A program made the translations under genes and the position numbers. Positions 48,525-60,299 of a DNA stretch of 64,000 nucleotides are shown piece by piece. Numbering within the stretch: position 1 is the stretch's first letter; each line of letters opens with the position of its first letter. Location: assembly GCA_963573385.1 (NCBI GenBank), contig CAUYLG010061926.1, positions 62,001-126,000 on the forward strand, in the 5' to 3' direction. Under the pieces are notes generated by a model. It saw only the letters and a list, made by a program, of their open reading frames with translations, searched no databases and was not told where the DNA came from. Origin of the DNA: Cacajao melanocephalus (Eukaryota > Chordata > Mammalia > Primates > Pitheciidae).

Positions 48525-51390
48525 TGGCTGTGTCCCTGGGCTTTGGTTCCCTACCACAGAGCCTGGATGGAGAAGTCACTGGGCAGGGGCTCAGCTAGCC
48601 GGCCGACTTGGGGTGGATACCAGGAGACATGGGGCTTTCGCTTCATAAAAGTGTAGAAAATGAGTTTAGCAGTCTTTGTGACCTCGTTCATATAACTCCA
48701 GTCTCTGACCTGGCCGTGGTAGGGACTGAAATATATTCAAACAAACCCCTGCAAACTATGTAGCATAGGAATTTAAACTCTTATCCTGAATTCATTTTTG
48801 TACTTATATTTAGAGTATACAATTATTTAGAATATTTAAAGAGAGCCCTTCCTAAAAATCTCTATAAACTTTAAGTGCCAATAAGCAGCCTTCTCCAAGC
48901 CTCCAGCCCCCCATGAGATCAATTCTTTCTCAAGTACCCTGCAAGTTAGGGGCTGCCCAGGCAATGTTTCAAACCCTTTAAATAACACCTTGTGGGGAAA
49001 TGATGACACATTCTCTTATTTTCCATTAGTTTTCTATTTGTTCTTTGAATGAAAGAGACGCCATATGTAAATGTGATTATTATTCTCTCAATTTCCTCTG
49101 TGCAAGTTGGGTACCAGAATCTCCTCAGCTGTTTGAACAGGATTTAGGCTTGAATTTCAATGGCAAATATCAACGAAGGAAAGTAATAAAATCCATGAAA
49201 AATTGACATTGATAAAGGGTACCACAGGCCCCCCAGGGCTACCACTCTGAGGGTCACCAGTAAGTGACCATGATTTAATGAAGTGGTGCTCCCTCTGATT
49301 AGGATGAAGTGAGCCTGGCATCTTCTACAGCATAAATACCACGTTTCTAAGCATGCCAAGCCAATGCTTTCAGCGTCTGAATTTTCTCCCAGCCTGAGTG
49401 AGCTGGCAGTGGACAGCAGAGGACATTCCACTGAAATCGGGCCATCGGGAGCTGAAGACAAAGGCAGCTGATTCAAGTGCACCAAATTGGAGTTTCTCTA
49501 ATCAAATATATTAAACCTACCATCATTCTTGATTGTTTTAATGGGAAGAAAGGGCAGCTGTGGCCTTCATTTTCTAAGCATTTTATTTAGTGCCGTGGGG
49601 GTTGGAGGAAGGGGAGGGGAGGGAAAAGTGGGTGGGAAGGGAAGAGAGGTAGAGATGGCTAAGACAGCTACAGGAAGCTAATGTCTTTTGTCTTCAAAGT
49701 AAAATGATTTTGCATGCTGTTCAGATCCACACAGAGAGTTCCCAGAGCTGTTACGAAGAAAAACTTGAGATAAGCAGTTGATAAGGCACTTTTACTTAGG
49801 AGTAGAAAAGCGGCCCCAGACAGACCGGGACTTGAATACTTGGGCAAAGAAACCCTGGTGGCTAGCATTAAATGGATCTGCTTCAGTGGTTACGTGGGAG
49901 CCTGCTCAGCGGAGCATGACCCGCTCCTAGCCCCACATATATTTATGCTTTGTATAAAAGAATTTAATTTTCAAGACATCTGTAGGAACGCATCTCCACT
50001 CCTTTTATAACCTTCCAGGCTAAGAGCAGAATTCACAAAAGGCTTTTTTCACCATTTGAACAATAGGATTTGAAATTCTAGTTAAGAAACTGATGTCCCA
50101 ACCTCTTTTTTTTTTTTTTTTTTTTTTAAGTAGTTTAACAGATGGTCCAAGGGTGATGCTTCCTGGCCAGAGTGCGGTACCACATACAGTGTCTTGGTAT
50201 GCACCTCGAGCTTCAAAGCTGAGCTTGGGCGCGTGATGTCACTTCCTCCAGCTGCTGAGTTGATAACAGGATGAACTTGAACAAGATAGGAACCAGACAT
50301 TCCACTGTGTCATTCATTATTTCACTCCATTGTAAGGCAGGAGACTTAGGTAGACACTGTTTTAGTACTTGGAGCTTAAATGCACTTTGCGAAGGAACAA
50401 AGGTCTGGGGAGCTGTGGTGTGGGGCTCACAGGCTCGCAGGCTCACACAAGCTAACGTGAGTCATCTGGAGAAAGGGCTTTGGAAACTGGTGCCTGTTAC
50501 AGCCTGAAGCCAGCCTGTTTCTGAGCTGGAACGTGAAAGGCAGCTGGCGGTGTCAAAGGGGCAGAGAATAAAGCCACAGTGTAAAATGAAGACACAATTC
50601 AGCAAAGAGAAGATGCTATTAAAATGGTTTCTGCTCCTCTAGCTTCTTTTGGAGGGCCCCCTTTTGGAAATAAATGATTCTGTTCTTCTTTAAAAAAAAA
50701 AAAAAGGAGGTGGAGGTTCCTTTCAGAAAAATGTTATTGGACTCTTTTTAAATGTCCCTATTTGAAGGGAATTAAAGGGAATGGCATAAGGCAGCGTCTA
50801 TATACTCAGGGGCCATTGTAGCAAGTGACACAATGCCAGCTAAATGAAGCCCTCTATCCTTTGGAGGAAATCTAATAATTCAATCAATCAGCTCCAGTCT
50901 CCAGGCATCCATGGTGGGCCTCCAGCCCCTCCAGGGAGGGTCCTTCCTTTGCCATGAGACAGCTGGGCGAGGCAGGCTTTGGGAGATGAAGAAATTGCCA
51001 GTGCATTCCTCCCCACACTCCCTCCCTGCTCCCTCTCTCACACACAATGCTCTTTTGTCCCCATGGCCCCCATCCCTTAGCACAGCTTGAGCTGGCCTGG
51101 AGGTGATTGCCAAGGAGCAGCTCAGCTCCCAGCATCTTCTTGCAGCAGCTCTGTGGGATGGGGCCTCCTCCACAGCCCTGGAGTTGCATCAGGAACTTGG
51201 GGAGGCATCAGGTGTTCTCAGCTTGCTCAGGTCTGGAAGGTGCTGAGGATCGGTGTGTCTTTTCATCTGTGGATGGCGCCTGGGGCACAGCTGGGGTAGG
51301 GGTGGGGGTGAGGGCGGAGAGAACACCAGGCAAGCAATTTAGCAACTGAGTGGCAGCTAAATTTGGTGATGAATTTAGCTCCATCACCAA
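48525..51390. other. Unassigned sequence with homopolymer tracts
   Basis: No gene recognised. It contains the T22 tract at 50106 and an A14 tract at 50692-50705, and a purine-rich run at about 49595-49640. Frames on both strands (for example 50880-51189 minus) have no family likeness. Confidence 0.5.
50106..50127. repeat. Poly(T)22 tract
   Basis: Pure T run. The 106 bp to its right (50128-50233) are not Alu or L1, so it may be the tail of a small antisense retrocopy; imperfect similarity of tgatgtcccaacctc (left) and tgatgtcacttcctc (50234) is the only hint of a target-site duplication. Confidence 0.9.
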
Positions 51391-51395
51391 ATTTA
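51358..51395. repeat. Perfect 14-bp inverted repeat with competing pairing
   Basis: 51358-51371 and 51382-51395 are exact reverse complements (taaatttggtgatg and its complement) around a 10-nt spacer. The spacer contains aatttagct, which also pairs exactly with agctaaatt at 51356-51364, so two mutually exclusive stems are possible. Confidence 0.9.
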
Positions 51396-51640
51396 CTGAG
51401 TGAGCCGTAGACAAGTAACCTAACCTCTGCTGTAGCCCAGTCTCTGCAAAATTGGAGACTGGTAGAGTCAACATCAAGGTCTTTTTCTGGTCTAGTGCTG
51501 TGAACTTCTCGTCAGTAACTGAGGAGATAGCATAGGAAGCACTGTGGGCTTCTGAGTCAGACCGGCCCTCAGCTTGTATTCTGACTTCACCACCATGTGG
51601 TTTTTGTGCAAGGTATAAAGCTTCTGTTCCTCTTTTGAAA
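51396..51640 (+). mobile_element. Two sense MIR fragments
   Basis: Piece one (about 51396-51490): gtagacaagtaacctaacctctg, then tctctgcaaaattggagac. Piece two (about 51525-51640): gatagcataggaagcactgtgggcttctgagtcagac, then ttgtattctgacttcaccacc. Piece two carries the MIR 5' part and lies after the 3' part, so they are two copies or a rearranged one. The 174-codon minus frame over this area starts with GTG and is explained by these repeats. Confidence 0.6.
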
Positions 51641-51644
51641 AAAT

Positions 51645-52820
51645 ATTGGGTGAAGTCATATCTACCATACAAAGATGTGTAAGTTTTATGACCCGAATTA
51701 AAAGACAGAGCCTGGGTTGTTGCCCAATACACAGTACATCCTTCTACACATCAGCTTTCCCGGTAACCCATCTGACATTGGATGTCAAACAACTACTTAA
51801 CAAAAATCCACGTTAGTTAAAGATGCTTGCCATTTGAAATTATACAGCACTTCCATGTCATAGGTTACAGTTCCTAGACATTTCAATTTCAGACAATTTC
51901 AGAGATAAGTAAAGTTGAGAAAAAACAAAGCAAATCAATCAGGATTGATAGCAAGATGGAATTGCCAGCTTTTAAAATTTTGGCCAAGTAAGTTTGTTAA
52001 AGCAAAAGTCTCATCTGCTCTCATTATCCTTTCAAAAACAAGGTCACAATGAGTAATCAGTCTTTGCTAGGGATGGACACTTGTCCTAATTAAACCGACA
52101 TATGTAGGTCACACATGTATTCTTATTATATACCCAATGCATATGAACGTTGTCCTTCCTTTCCCTTCTATTTACAATTCACTGTGGGTGTGTGACAGTT
52201 TGTCCCATTCTGCTACCAAGATGGGGCTGTTTGTGGGAAACCAAGGTCTTCTTATTTATGTACGTTTATGAATAAACTTGTCTCTGCTGCTTTCCTTCTT
52301 TTCCCTTTTGACTTTTCTCTTTAAGGCCCCTACCCCTGTGTACACCACCGTGTGTGTTTACAAACACACGTAATGCTTATGGTGCATTGGGCAACCAGTC
52401 TGCCCCGATTTTTTTTCAGAAATGAGCAAACTTTTTCGCAAGTGCCATACATTTTCGTTCTGTACCCTTCCTCCCTCCACTGGAAGTGAAAGGGAAAGGG
52501 TGGCCCCTTCCCTTTTCTCAGGAGCCTTCTGAGCCTTCTCTAGGAGAGAGGGTCCTCCTTTCTTTACCCTCCAATGCATTTTGGGGCTGCCTGGCTGTGC
52601 TGACTCTTCTGGGCGGAGAACAAGGTATACAGAAAGCGCAGCAGCCTCCTCCCTTCCCCTCCTGTGCCTCAGTAGGCTTGGGGCATATGTAGGGCTTCCG
52701 GCCCTCTCCTCGTCTCAGCCGCAACTTCTGCTGTCCTGGATGGAGTCCTAGGAAAGAAGGGCTTTTGAGTCAGGCAGTTTGTCCCCGTGCCCATTTCCTC
52801 CTCCTCCTCCTTCTTCTTCT
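51645..52820. other. Unassigned sequence
   Basis: No gene or repeat recognised. The right end is a TCC/TTC-rich run (52796-52825). Confidence 0.5.
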
Positions 52821-52825
52821 CTTTC

Positions 52826-53000
52826 TTTCCTTTTTTTCTTTTTTCTTTTTTTGAGATGGAGTCTCGCTCTGTCACCAGGCTGGAGTGCAGTGGCACGATG
52901 CAGGCTTACTGCAACCTCTGCTTCTCGGGTGCAAGCGATTCTCCTGCCTCAGGCCTCCTGAGCAGCTGGGACTACAGGTGTGTGTCACCACATCCAGCTA

Positions 53001-53053
<53 letters not shown>

Positions 53054-53080
53054 ATATATATATATGTGTGTGTGTGTGTG

Positions 53081-53129
<49 letters not shown>

Positions 53130-53215
53130 TTAGTAGCAACGGGGTTTCACCATGTTGGCCGGGATGGTCTCGATCTCTTGACCTCATGATCCTTCCACCT
53201 CGGCCTCCCAAAGTG
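52826..53215 (-). mobile_element. Alu, antisense, with a microsatellite in the central linker
   Basis: Pyrimidine/T tail, gagatggagtctcgctctgtcacc, right arm to catccagctaatttt, then 125 bp of TG/TA repeat, then ttagtagcaacggggtttcacc and the left arm to ctcccaaagtg. The last 30 or so bases (Alu 5' end) are missing. The 173-codon frame crossing this is Alu plus repeat. Confidence 0.93.
53005..53129. repeat. Compound (TG)n(TA)n microsatellite inside Alu
   Basis: Alternating blocks of TG (up to about 16 units) and TA. It replaces the short ttttgtattttta linker found in a normal antisense Alu. Confidence 0.95.
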
Positions 53216-53219
53216 GGAG

Positions 53220-54675
53220 AAGGCAGGAGACTTCTGGGCAGGTGCCTGGGGTCGGGGGCGAGGGCTAAGCATGCGGGACTGGGATGGGAAACTGGACTGC
53301 TGATTTAAGTTCTCACACTGCGGCCTCGCATTGTGAATTTTAGAAATGGGACACACCCACAATTAAATATACGCACCCGAAGGCTCTTGAACGCCAGTGT
53401 TAGGGGAGTCTGACTGCTCCCTTGTTCCTGCTGCCTCCACGCGGCTCACTTCCATTTCACCCAGCAGAGTGGCGCTCCTACCAGCTTGCCCCCCACCAGG
53501 CTGGCCTGTTTCTACTGCTTTCCTTTACCTTTCTGCTGCCAGCAACTACAGCCATACTGGGATCACATTTTCCTTGCAAGGGCAGTGACCCTTCTTGTAG
53601 ACATATTTCGTCTCTATGGGAGGTCTCTCTATGGTCAGAAAGGAACACAGAAAATCCATTAGGCCCAATATCCAATCTCTTTCTGGGGTAATAGATGTCA
53701 GTGCTACTCGCTGAGATCTGAGTCAGAAATCTGCAGCCGCCTGGAGCTGAGAATGGCTGAGCTCATTGATCCAGCTGCCTGGCCACACGGACATGTGGCG
53801 CGGTGGCACCTCTCTGCTCATGGGGCCCGGACCCTGCCATACGCAGATGGCAGTCACGCACAGAGGGTGGCCAGGGCCTTCGTCTCTTCTGCCTGTTCCC
53901 TCTCCCACACCCTGCTGTTTAGTGAGCGGGTTCTGGCAATGCATGGAGGAAGAAGCCAGCGAGGAAGTGGGGTGGGGTACACGTTTAAGCTGGGCTTTAT
54001 CTTTTTGGGGCTTGTGAGTTTCTTTTGAAGTGATTTGGACCATAAAGAACAACGGTGCTTGTTTTTCATTTGGGAGGCTTCAGTGCTACCAAGAAGCGTC
54101 TTAAGTGTGAAGAGTCTCGCTGAGGTTGGCGCGCTCTCTCTTCATGTGGTTTGCAGTTCTCATGTTTTACTTAGTTTTGATGTGGTGGCTGTAGCCAATG
54201 AAAGCTATTCCCCACCCCGCTCCCCAGCCGCAGTTCAAAGTTATAAACTGAGAGTTTTGGGTTTCTGTCTTCAACGTTTCCTCTCTTTGACGTCTCTGCA
54301 GGACCAAGAATGCCAGTTTTTCAGTCACTCCCAGGAGCCTTCATGGGGACCAGTGGGTGGCTTGGGAAGGAACATGGAGTGTCAGGACATGTGGCCCCCT
54401 GCCTTGGCAGGTATCCTGAGTGCAGACCAGGTTCCACCAACTGTGCTAAGAGCCGAGGATGCCTTGGGCACTCCCAGCTTACCTGGGGACAGAGAGAGGA
54501 CTCCACCATGCTCTCTTCAATGCCACCAGCATCCTCTTAACTTCATAAATCCAAAGATTCTTTTCAGTTTTCATAATCCGTTACCTCCTTCCTGTTCCAG
54601 GTCCTGGTGACCTTCCCATCTTTATTCATTATTTTCTTCTGTAAATGCCTAATAAATGGCTAATTAATGTGCCAT
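53220..54675. other. Unassigned GC-moderate sequence
   Basis: Contains the source copy of the 110-bp duplication at 53567. A 191-codon plus frame (54035-54610) begins with TTG, has no upstream ATG in frame and no family likeness; I do not call it a gene. Confidence 0.5.
53567..53676 (+). repeat. Duplicated segment, presumed source copy
   Basis: 110 bp from attttccttgcaaggg to cccaatatccaat, lying in unique sequence. A near-identical copy is at 55666-55790. Confidence 0.97.
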
Positions 54676-54679
54676 TGGG

Positions 54680-54945
54680 AGTGGCACAGCATCACGGTTA
54701 AAGGCAAGCTCTGGTGTCAGAGCATCTGTCTGCACAGCCAGCCCTGACTTGTCTTAGATGTGTGATCCAGGTAAGTTATGCAGCCTCTCTGGGACTGTTT
54801 CCTCACCTATTGAATGGAGCTAATAATCTTACCGTTCTTGTAAGGTTTTGTGAGGATTAGATAATATGGGAGACACGCCTAGAACAGTGCCCTGGCACAT
54901 CGTAGGTGCTCAATAAATAATGGTTGCTGTTATTATGATGATTAT
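54680..54945 (+). mobile_element. MIR SINE, nearly full length, sense
   Basis: cagcatcacggttaaaggcaagctctggtgtcagag, tgtgatccaggtaagttatgcagcctctctggg, gtttcctcacctattgaatgg, ggttttgtgaggattagataat, agaacagtgccctggcacatcgtaggtgctcaataaat. All MIR blocks are present in order. Confidence 0.9.
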
Positions 54946-54949
54946 TATC

Positions 54950-55490
54950 ACTGTGCCAAGCACTAGGAATATAGCTAATTGTCATGGTCTCTTCCCTCCC
55001 GAAGCTTACAGGCCAGTGGCGGGGACAGCCATCCCACATGTGAAAGTGAGTGTGCTCCAGTGAAAACAGCCAGAACAGAGCTATGCTGTGATAACCTATG
55101 CTGCTCACTATTCCGCATTCCCTGGCCTCTAACCCTTCTTTTCCTTTCTCCACCCCTGACTTGTCTTTCTCTTTTCTTCTACAATGTAGTGACTCCACAG
55201 GATTCTGTTTTTATTTCTTCTTCATGCCCCCTACACCTCCTTCCAGACTTCCTAGTAGGACTAACAGAGAAGCCTCAGGATGGATCAAAATATTTGACAG
55301 CTGTCACCTAGGAGTCATCTGTGGCAGGGGTAGAGCAACTTATATGTGCAGGCTTCCTTGTGACAGGAGGGTGGCCACAGATGGCCCCCCTGCTCAGCAG
55401 TTAAGTCTCTTGCAAGTCACCTAAGCTCTCTACAATTCAGTTTACTCATCTCTAAAAAGGAGAGAATCCATTATGTGGCATTAGTTGAAT
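54950..55490. other. Unassigned sequence
   Basis: No gene or repeat recognised. Confidence 0.5.
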
Positions 55491-55491
55491 A

Positions 55492-55860
55492 CACACATAC
55501 ACACACACACACACACCCAACATGCATATATATACATATATGTTGTCAATTAAATATACAGTGTATAGGCACATATAAACCTATATATATAAATGTATGT
55601 CTTTGTGTATATATTTTACATATATATGTGTGTGTGTATATATATATATATACGTATATATGCGTATTTTCCTTTCAAGGGCAGTGACCCTTCTTGTAGA
55701 CATATTTTGTCTCTATGGGAGGTCTCTCTGGGAGGTCTCTCTATGGTCAGAAAGGAACACACAGAAAATCCATTAGGCCCAATATCCAATGTATGTATTT
55801 ATACATGTATACACATAAACATATACACATATATATTAATATTAGTATACATACATGTGA
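55492..55860. repeat. Compound AC/TA/TG simple-repeat region interrupted by the duplicated segment
   Basis: AC run at 55492-55516, then irregular TA/TG/CA repeats to 55665 and again from 55791 to about 55860. The 125-bp segment 55666-55790 between them is not a simple repeat. Confidence 0.9.
55666..55790 (+). repeat. Duplicated segment, presumed inserted copy
   Basis: It matches 53567-53676 with two substitutions, an extra 13-bp tandem unit (gggaggtctctct) and two extra bases (ca). Both ends abut microsatellite DNA. There is no poly(A) and no obvious target-site duplication. Confidence 0.97.
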
Positions 55861-55864
55861 AAAA

Positions 55865-56795
55865 AGCCTCAGTTCCATGCCTGACCCATAATAAGCCCTC
55901 AGTCGGTGGAAGCTGTAGCTCTAATTACGAGCTGAAGCTTTCGCCTGGATTGTGATTAAAGCTCAGTTTCTGAAATGTGAAGTAGCCCTGTACAGTGGAA
56001 CTCAGTCTTGTGTAGTCACTAGGCAAGGAATATGGAGACAAAGTTGACCCTGGCAGGGTTATGTCCTTAAAGGGTTTCACAGGGCAGATTTGTGCACAGG
56101 TAACTATAACTCTAGAAGACAGTCAAATTGAGGAAGTTCAGAGGGGAAGCAATTCTGCTCAGGTCATCAGAGAAGGTATCTTTAAGCTCAGGCACTTGAA
56201 CTTACAGAATCAGAAAAATAATGATGGGTGGATAGGGCTGCAGGGAGGGCATTCTTAGTGGAAGGCAGAAGAAAGTGTTTGAGCGAAGGCACAGGTTCAG
56301 GCCATCTCGTGGCTGGTCTGGACTCTAACCATGTTGGCGTGCAGCAGACATTGAGAGGCTGTTTCTGGAAAGGCAGGCTGGAGTCTGTGGTAGAGGGTTT
56401 GAAGGCTGTTAAAGAGTTTGTAGCCAACCACACTTTTGAGCTGCAAATGCATGGTCCTAGAATAACTCAAAGGATCCATCAAGACGATCCTAGCTTTCAA
56501 AAAGGAGACGGATTTAACAAAAGGAAGAGAGTTTCTACAATAAGGACATAAAACCGAGTTGAAGCATGCCGGCAACAGCAGCTTCTTTGTTTCTGCTGGC
56601 AAAGGACTCTGACATGAACAGTCACAGTGCCGTGGCTGCCGTCAGATTAAAATTGTCAACCGATTTCTATGTGTAACAGAGACTTTAAACTTTTTTTTAT
56701 TACTTAGAAGAAAAAACATGGAGCCAAGCCACAGACATTTTGGTGTTATTAAGCTTTGGTATTTGAGCCTGGTTATGTTGAGGTAATAATCTCAA
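55865..56795. other. Unassigned sequence
   Basis: No gene or repeat recognised. Frames of about 100 codons on both strands (56228-56602) mirror each other and show no family features. Confidence 0.5.
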
Positions 56796-56799
56796 CACC

Positions 56800-57680
56800 A
56801 GTCTTTCCCCATCTGATCCATCTTCTGCACACACCAGAACCTTCCAATAGCTCCTCACCACTGAATAAATAATTTCTAAACTCCTAAGTTTGATTTACAT
56901 CCTGCTTGACTCCTTCAGACTCTTCTCCTTGTGTCCCCCCATCCTTGAAATCTACATGTTGAAATCCTACCCTCCAGGATGGTATTGAGAGGTGAGTCTT
57001 TGAGAGGCGATTAGATCATGAGGGTGGAGCCCTCATGGATGAGATGAATGTCCTTATAAAAGAGGCCCCAGAAAAACTCCCTCATCCCTTCTGCCATGTG
57101 AGGACACAGCGAGAAGAGAACCACCTGTGAACCAGGAGGAAGAGGGCCCTCACCAGACACAGCATCTGCTGGTGCTTTGATGTTGGACTTCACAGCCTTC
57201 AAAACTGTAAGAAATACATTTCTGTTGCGTAGAGGCCACCTGGTCCATGGTATGTTGTTACAGCAGCCTGAACGGACTCACACGCCTTGTCATTCTTCTT
57301 AGGAGTCCTTACCCTGAACATATTTAACTCCTCATAGTTGCTTGAGGATGCTCTGCTCCAGTCTGCTCTGTGCTTTTGCAAATATGACTCCCTCTTTATC
57401 TTCTTGGCCTGGTTAATCTCTTCTTACCCGAAGCCCTCTTCTGAGGCCACCTCCTCCAAGCAGATTTCCTAGACCCTTGTCTCAGGTGATGCTCCTCTTT
57501 GGCTCTCACGTAGCAACGGTGGCTGTTTGCAATGGCACCTCTTCCACCTTATTGCAATCACCGATTTAACTGAACGTCTTCCCCATGTGCTCGCGAGCTC
57601 CCGAGGGCAAGAGCTGCTTCTCTCATCCTTATATCCTCAGTGCCCAGCATATAGTATTAATTAGAAAATCTTTACTTAAT
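56800..57680 (+). mobile_element. LINE-2 3' end, sense, split by a MaLR LTR
   Basis: Left piece 56800-56931 (ccttccaatagctcctcacc, ctaaactcctaagtttg, cttgactccttcagactcttctcc). Right piece 57285-57680 (tgctctgtgcttttgcaaatatg, cttacccgaagccctcttctgagg, gcgagctcccgagggcaagagc, atcctcagtgcccagcatatag, ttaataaagag). Together they follow the last part of a sense L2. Confidence 0.75.
56932..57284 (+). mobile_element. MaLR solo LTR inside L2
   Basis: tacatgttgaaatcctaccctccaggatggtattgagagg, gattagatcatgagggtggagccctcatgg, tccttataaaagaggcccc, ccatgtgaggacacagcgagaag and gttacagcagcctgaacggactca are MaLR LTR landmarks. ccttg at 56927-56931 and 57285-57289 is a likely 5-bp target-site duplication. 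Confidence 0.85.
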
Positions 57681-57689
57681 TAATAAAGA

Positions 57690-60295
57690 GCAATTCAATG
57701 AGCCCAAAACATATTGTTCATCTCAACAAGGCCTTAAGATATTTTCAGGGCCCGGAGATAGTCCTAGCCTTGCGTCCAGCCTACTGTTTAATATTGAGTA
57801 CTTAGCATGAAGAAAATAAAATAATCCATCCTTCAGGAAAAGGCAGGGCCCTCTTGAGGATTTAAAAAATGTTCACTTTGACTGAGGCCAGTGTATAAAT
57901 GCGGTCTTAGACTTTCTTGCTTCAAAATCAACAAATCTGTAGCTAACAATTCACAGTTCTGTGCCCCTATCTTATATCTCCTAAATCAAATCCCTGGAGA
58001 ATGGAACCTGGAAATAGGCATTTTTAACCTGTCCCCTTGGTGATCCTGATCTACTCTCAAGCCTTGGAAGCTGTGACTCAGACAAAGTCTCAAGTCAATG
58101 CAATTGTAATATTGGTTTGGGAGCTCAGAAGGGACAAGGCACATTGATGCAGGTTTTGTGGTTCAAGAAATCTCAGTGAGATTCAAACCTCTAGAGTAAA
58201 CTGTATCCCGTGCAGGCCAACATAGGAGAGCACTAGACTTCAGCATGAAGCCTCTCTTCTGTTTCCATTATTCTGTGGTTTTGGAAACGTTTACAGAACA
58301 CAGAATGGGACCAAGATTTTCTGAACGTTATATTATCCGACTTGGATATTGGAACAAGGACTATAGACATGAGCAGTCAGGACAGCTTGACGGGCAAGTG
58401 AAGGTCATTAGAAACAGCCCCACCGCAGAGGGAGTGGGGAAGACCTGTGTCCCTCTATTTGCAAACAGAAATAAATAGACCGCTCTGTAGGGTCCCAAGT
58501 AGCAGGTTTTCTGGTGTTTGGTCACTTTCTGGTTCCAAAGAGTAAACAGTAAATTAACCCACAGGAGCACTCAGCCTCCTAACCAGAGGGCCTCCATCAG
58601 ACTGCAGCCTTCCCTCAGGTTAGAGAAGATGGAGAAGGAATTTGAGGTTGTGGTGGCTCTGGTATTACTCAAGCGTAGTTTCCATTGAAAACAGGAGACA
58701 GAGGGTTGACCTGTTCCTGGCATTGCTTCCAGCCTACCGTTTCCTCCCCTAGATGAACTATGGTTCAGCTGGTGTAGAGAGGAAAGGCTCTGGGCCACGT
58801 GGTAACTGAGACGAAACGGAGGTAGGTGGTCGTGCCCCATCGGGATGCTTTGCTAATGGCTCAGTCTGGTAGCATGACATCACCTTCTGAGGGTAACACA
58901 GATGTGGAGGTAAAACCCTAGTCAAGATAATGCTGTAACTGCAAGGAGACAAGAAACATCAACAAATAAGAGAAGCAGGAGGTTGGAAATGTCCCTTATC
59001 TGTGAAACTAAAGGCAGAAAGAGAAACTGAATATACACTGCCAGATGGTTAAGGAGAAGATTAAGGGATGTGTCTCTGATAAATAAGGAGCTGTGATCTA
59101 TTTCTTCATTTTATATATTTTTATTTTTTGAAATTGATAATGAGTTAGAAAAACCTTGGAGATTAAGTTGACCTAGAAGCAAAGGAGAAAATTATTGTGT
59201 TTTTTTCTAGTCATTTCCCCCAACACTGAAGGTCAAGGAGACAAATTCTTTTTCTTTTCTTCTTTTCATATATATATATATATTTTCCCTTTTTGCTTTA
59301 AACGTTGTCCTTGAAAATAAAATGGCTTTAGCTAATACAGGATTCTAATCACATTGTAAGTCTATCGTAATGAAATTGTAACCTTTGACAATGACAAATC
59401 CGCAAGGTGTTGTAGGATGCAGTGATTAATATTTACTGTGCAGGTACTTTAAAACTCATTTGCCCTGAAATAACCAAGAGAAAGTTCTGTATAACAGAAC
59501 TTTATCTAAACTCTTACTTACCTTGTAACATCTTTAAATTCTTACTAGTACAATCTAGAATAAAAGAAGTAATAGTCAAGTAAAGGCCCTCATAAAAAAT
59601 ATAAATCCTGGCTAATATAAACTCGATGTGTCCATCAAGTTATAATCATAACAGAAAAAAAACCTCAAAAGTTAAAATGAGGGGTGATTATTTGTATTTC
59701 CATAGATTTTTCAGATTTCCCACAGGATGGTTTTAACTGAATATTCATCATGATTTACTTCTCCATTTTTTTTTTCTGCAGACGATTTTTTAGGGATAGA
59801 TTTTTCAAATAAAACGAGTATATATAATTAACCTATTTGTTGAATCAGCATGTCTCTTATAACTCTGTTCTTGGAATAATTAGGTGTCACTTTTTCCAGC
59901 AGTTGCTTTAAGAAACACTGATACCAGGCAGGTCTTTGTGACCCTGCCAGATTGACAAGCAAGGACTGTTGTGGTGTTTATATTTCTTGGGTAAGGACAG
60001 CTTATCTGCCGCACATGCTGTGTGGGTGTAGGATTCTGGAACATAATCTATAATATGACTCGGCATTATTAAGCACTGAAGGACTTCATGTATCCATGGC
60101 TAGTTAGGCCCATGCTCGCCATAGATGGCCATATGGTAGCTTCCCACCTTGCTAAACTATCTCTCTTCTGCTTATCTCAGAAATACGTTTCCAGACTTCT
60201 CAGTATGAATGGCATTTGGGTACCTGTTGTATTTCTAGTTGGCCATCCCTGAGTCAGCAGGATATGCCAAAGCATCACACGGCCTTTCTATTGTG
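57690..60295. other. Unassigned intergenic sequence
   Basis: No exon recognised. About 57985-58080 (ccctggagaatggaacctgg, ggcatttttaacctgtcccc) faintly resembles a MER20-like hAT fragment. TA microsatellite at about 59268-59282. Becomes AT-rich from 59 to 60 kb. Confidence 0.5.
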
Positions 60296-60299
60296 ATAC

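Noticed and set aside
51208..51732. 174-codon minus-strand frame
   Set aside because: It starts with GTG and is accounted for by two MIR fragments, the inverted repeat at 51358 and ordinary intergenic DNA.
52787..53308. 173-codon frame with valine/cysteine and isoleucine/tyrosine repeats
   Set aside because: It is the Alu and its TG/TA microsatellite translated.
54035..54610. 191-codon plus-strand frame
   Set aside because: It starts with TTG, has no in-frame ATG near its start, and shows no domain, splice context or family likeness.
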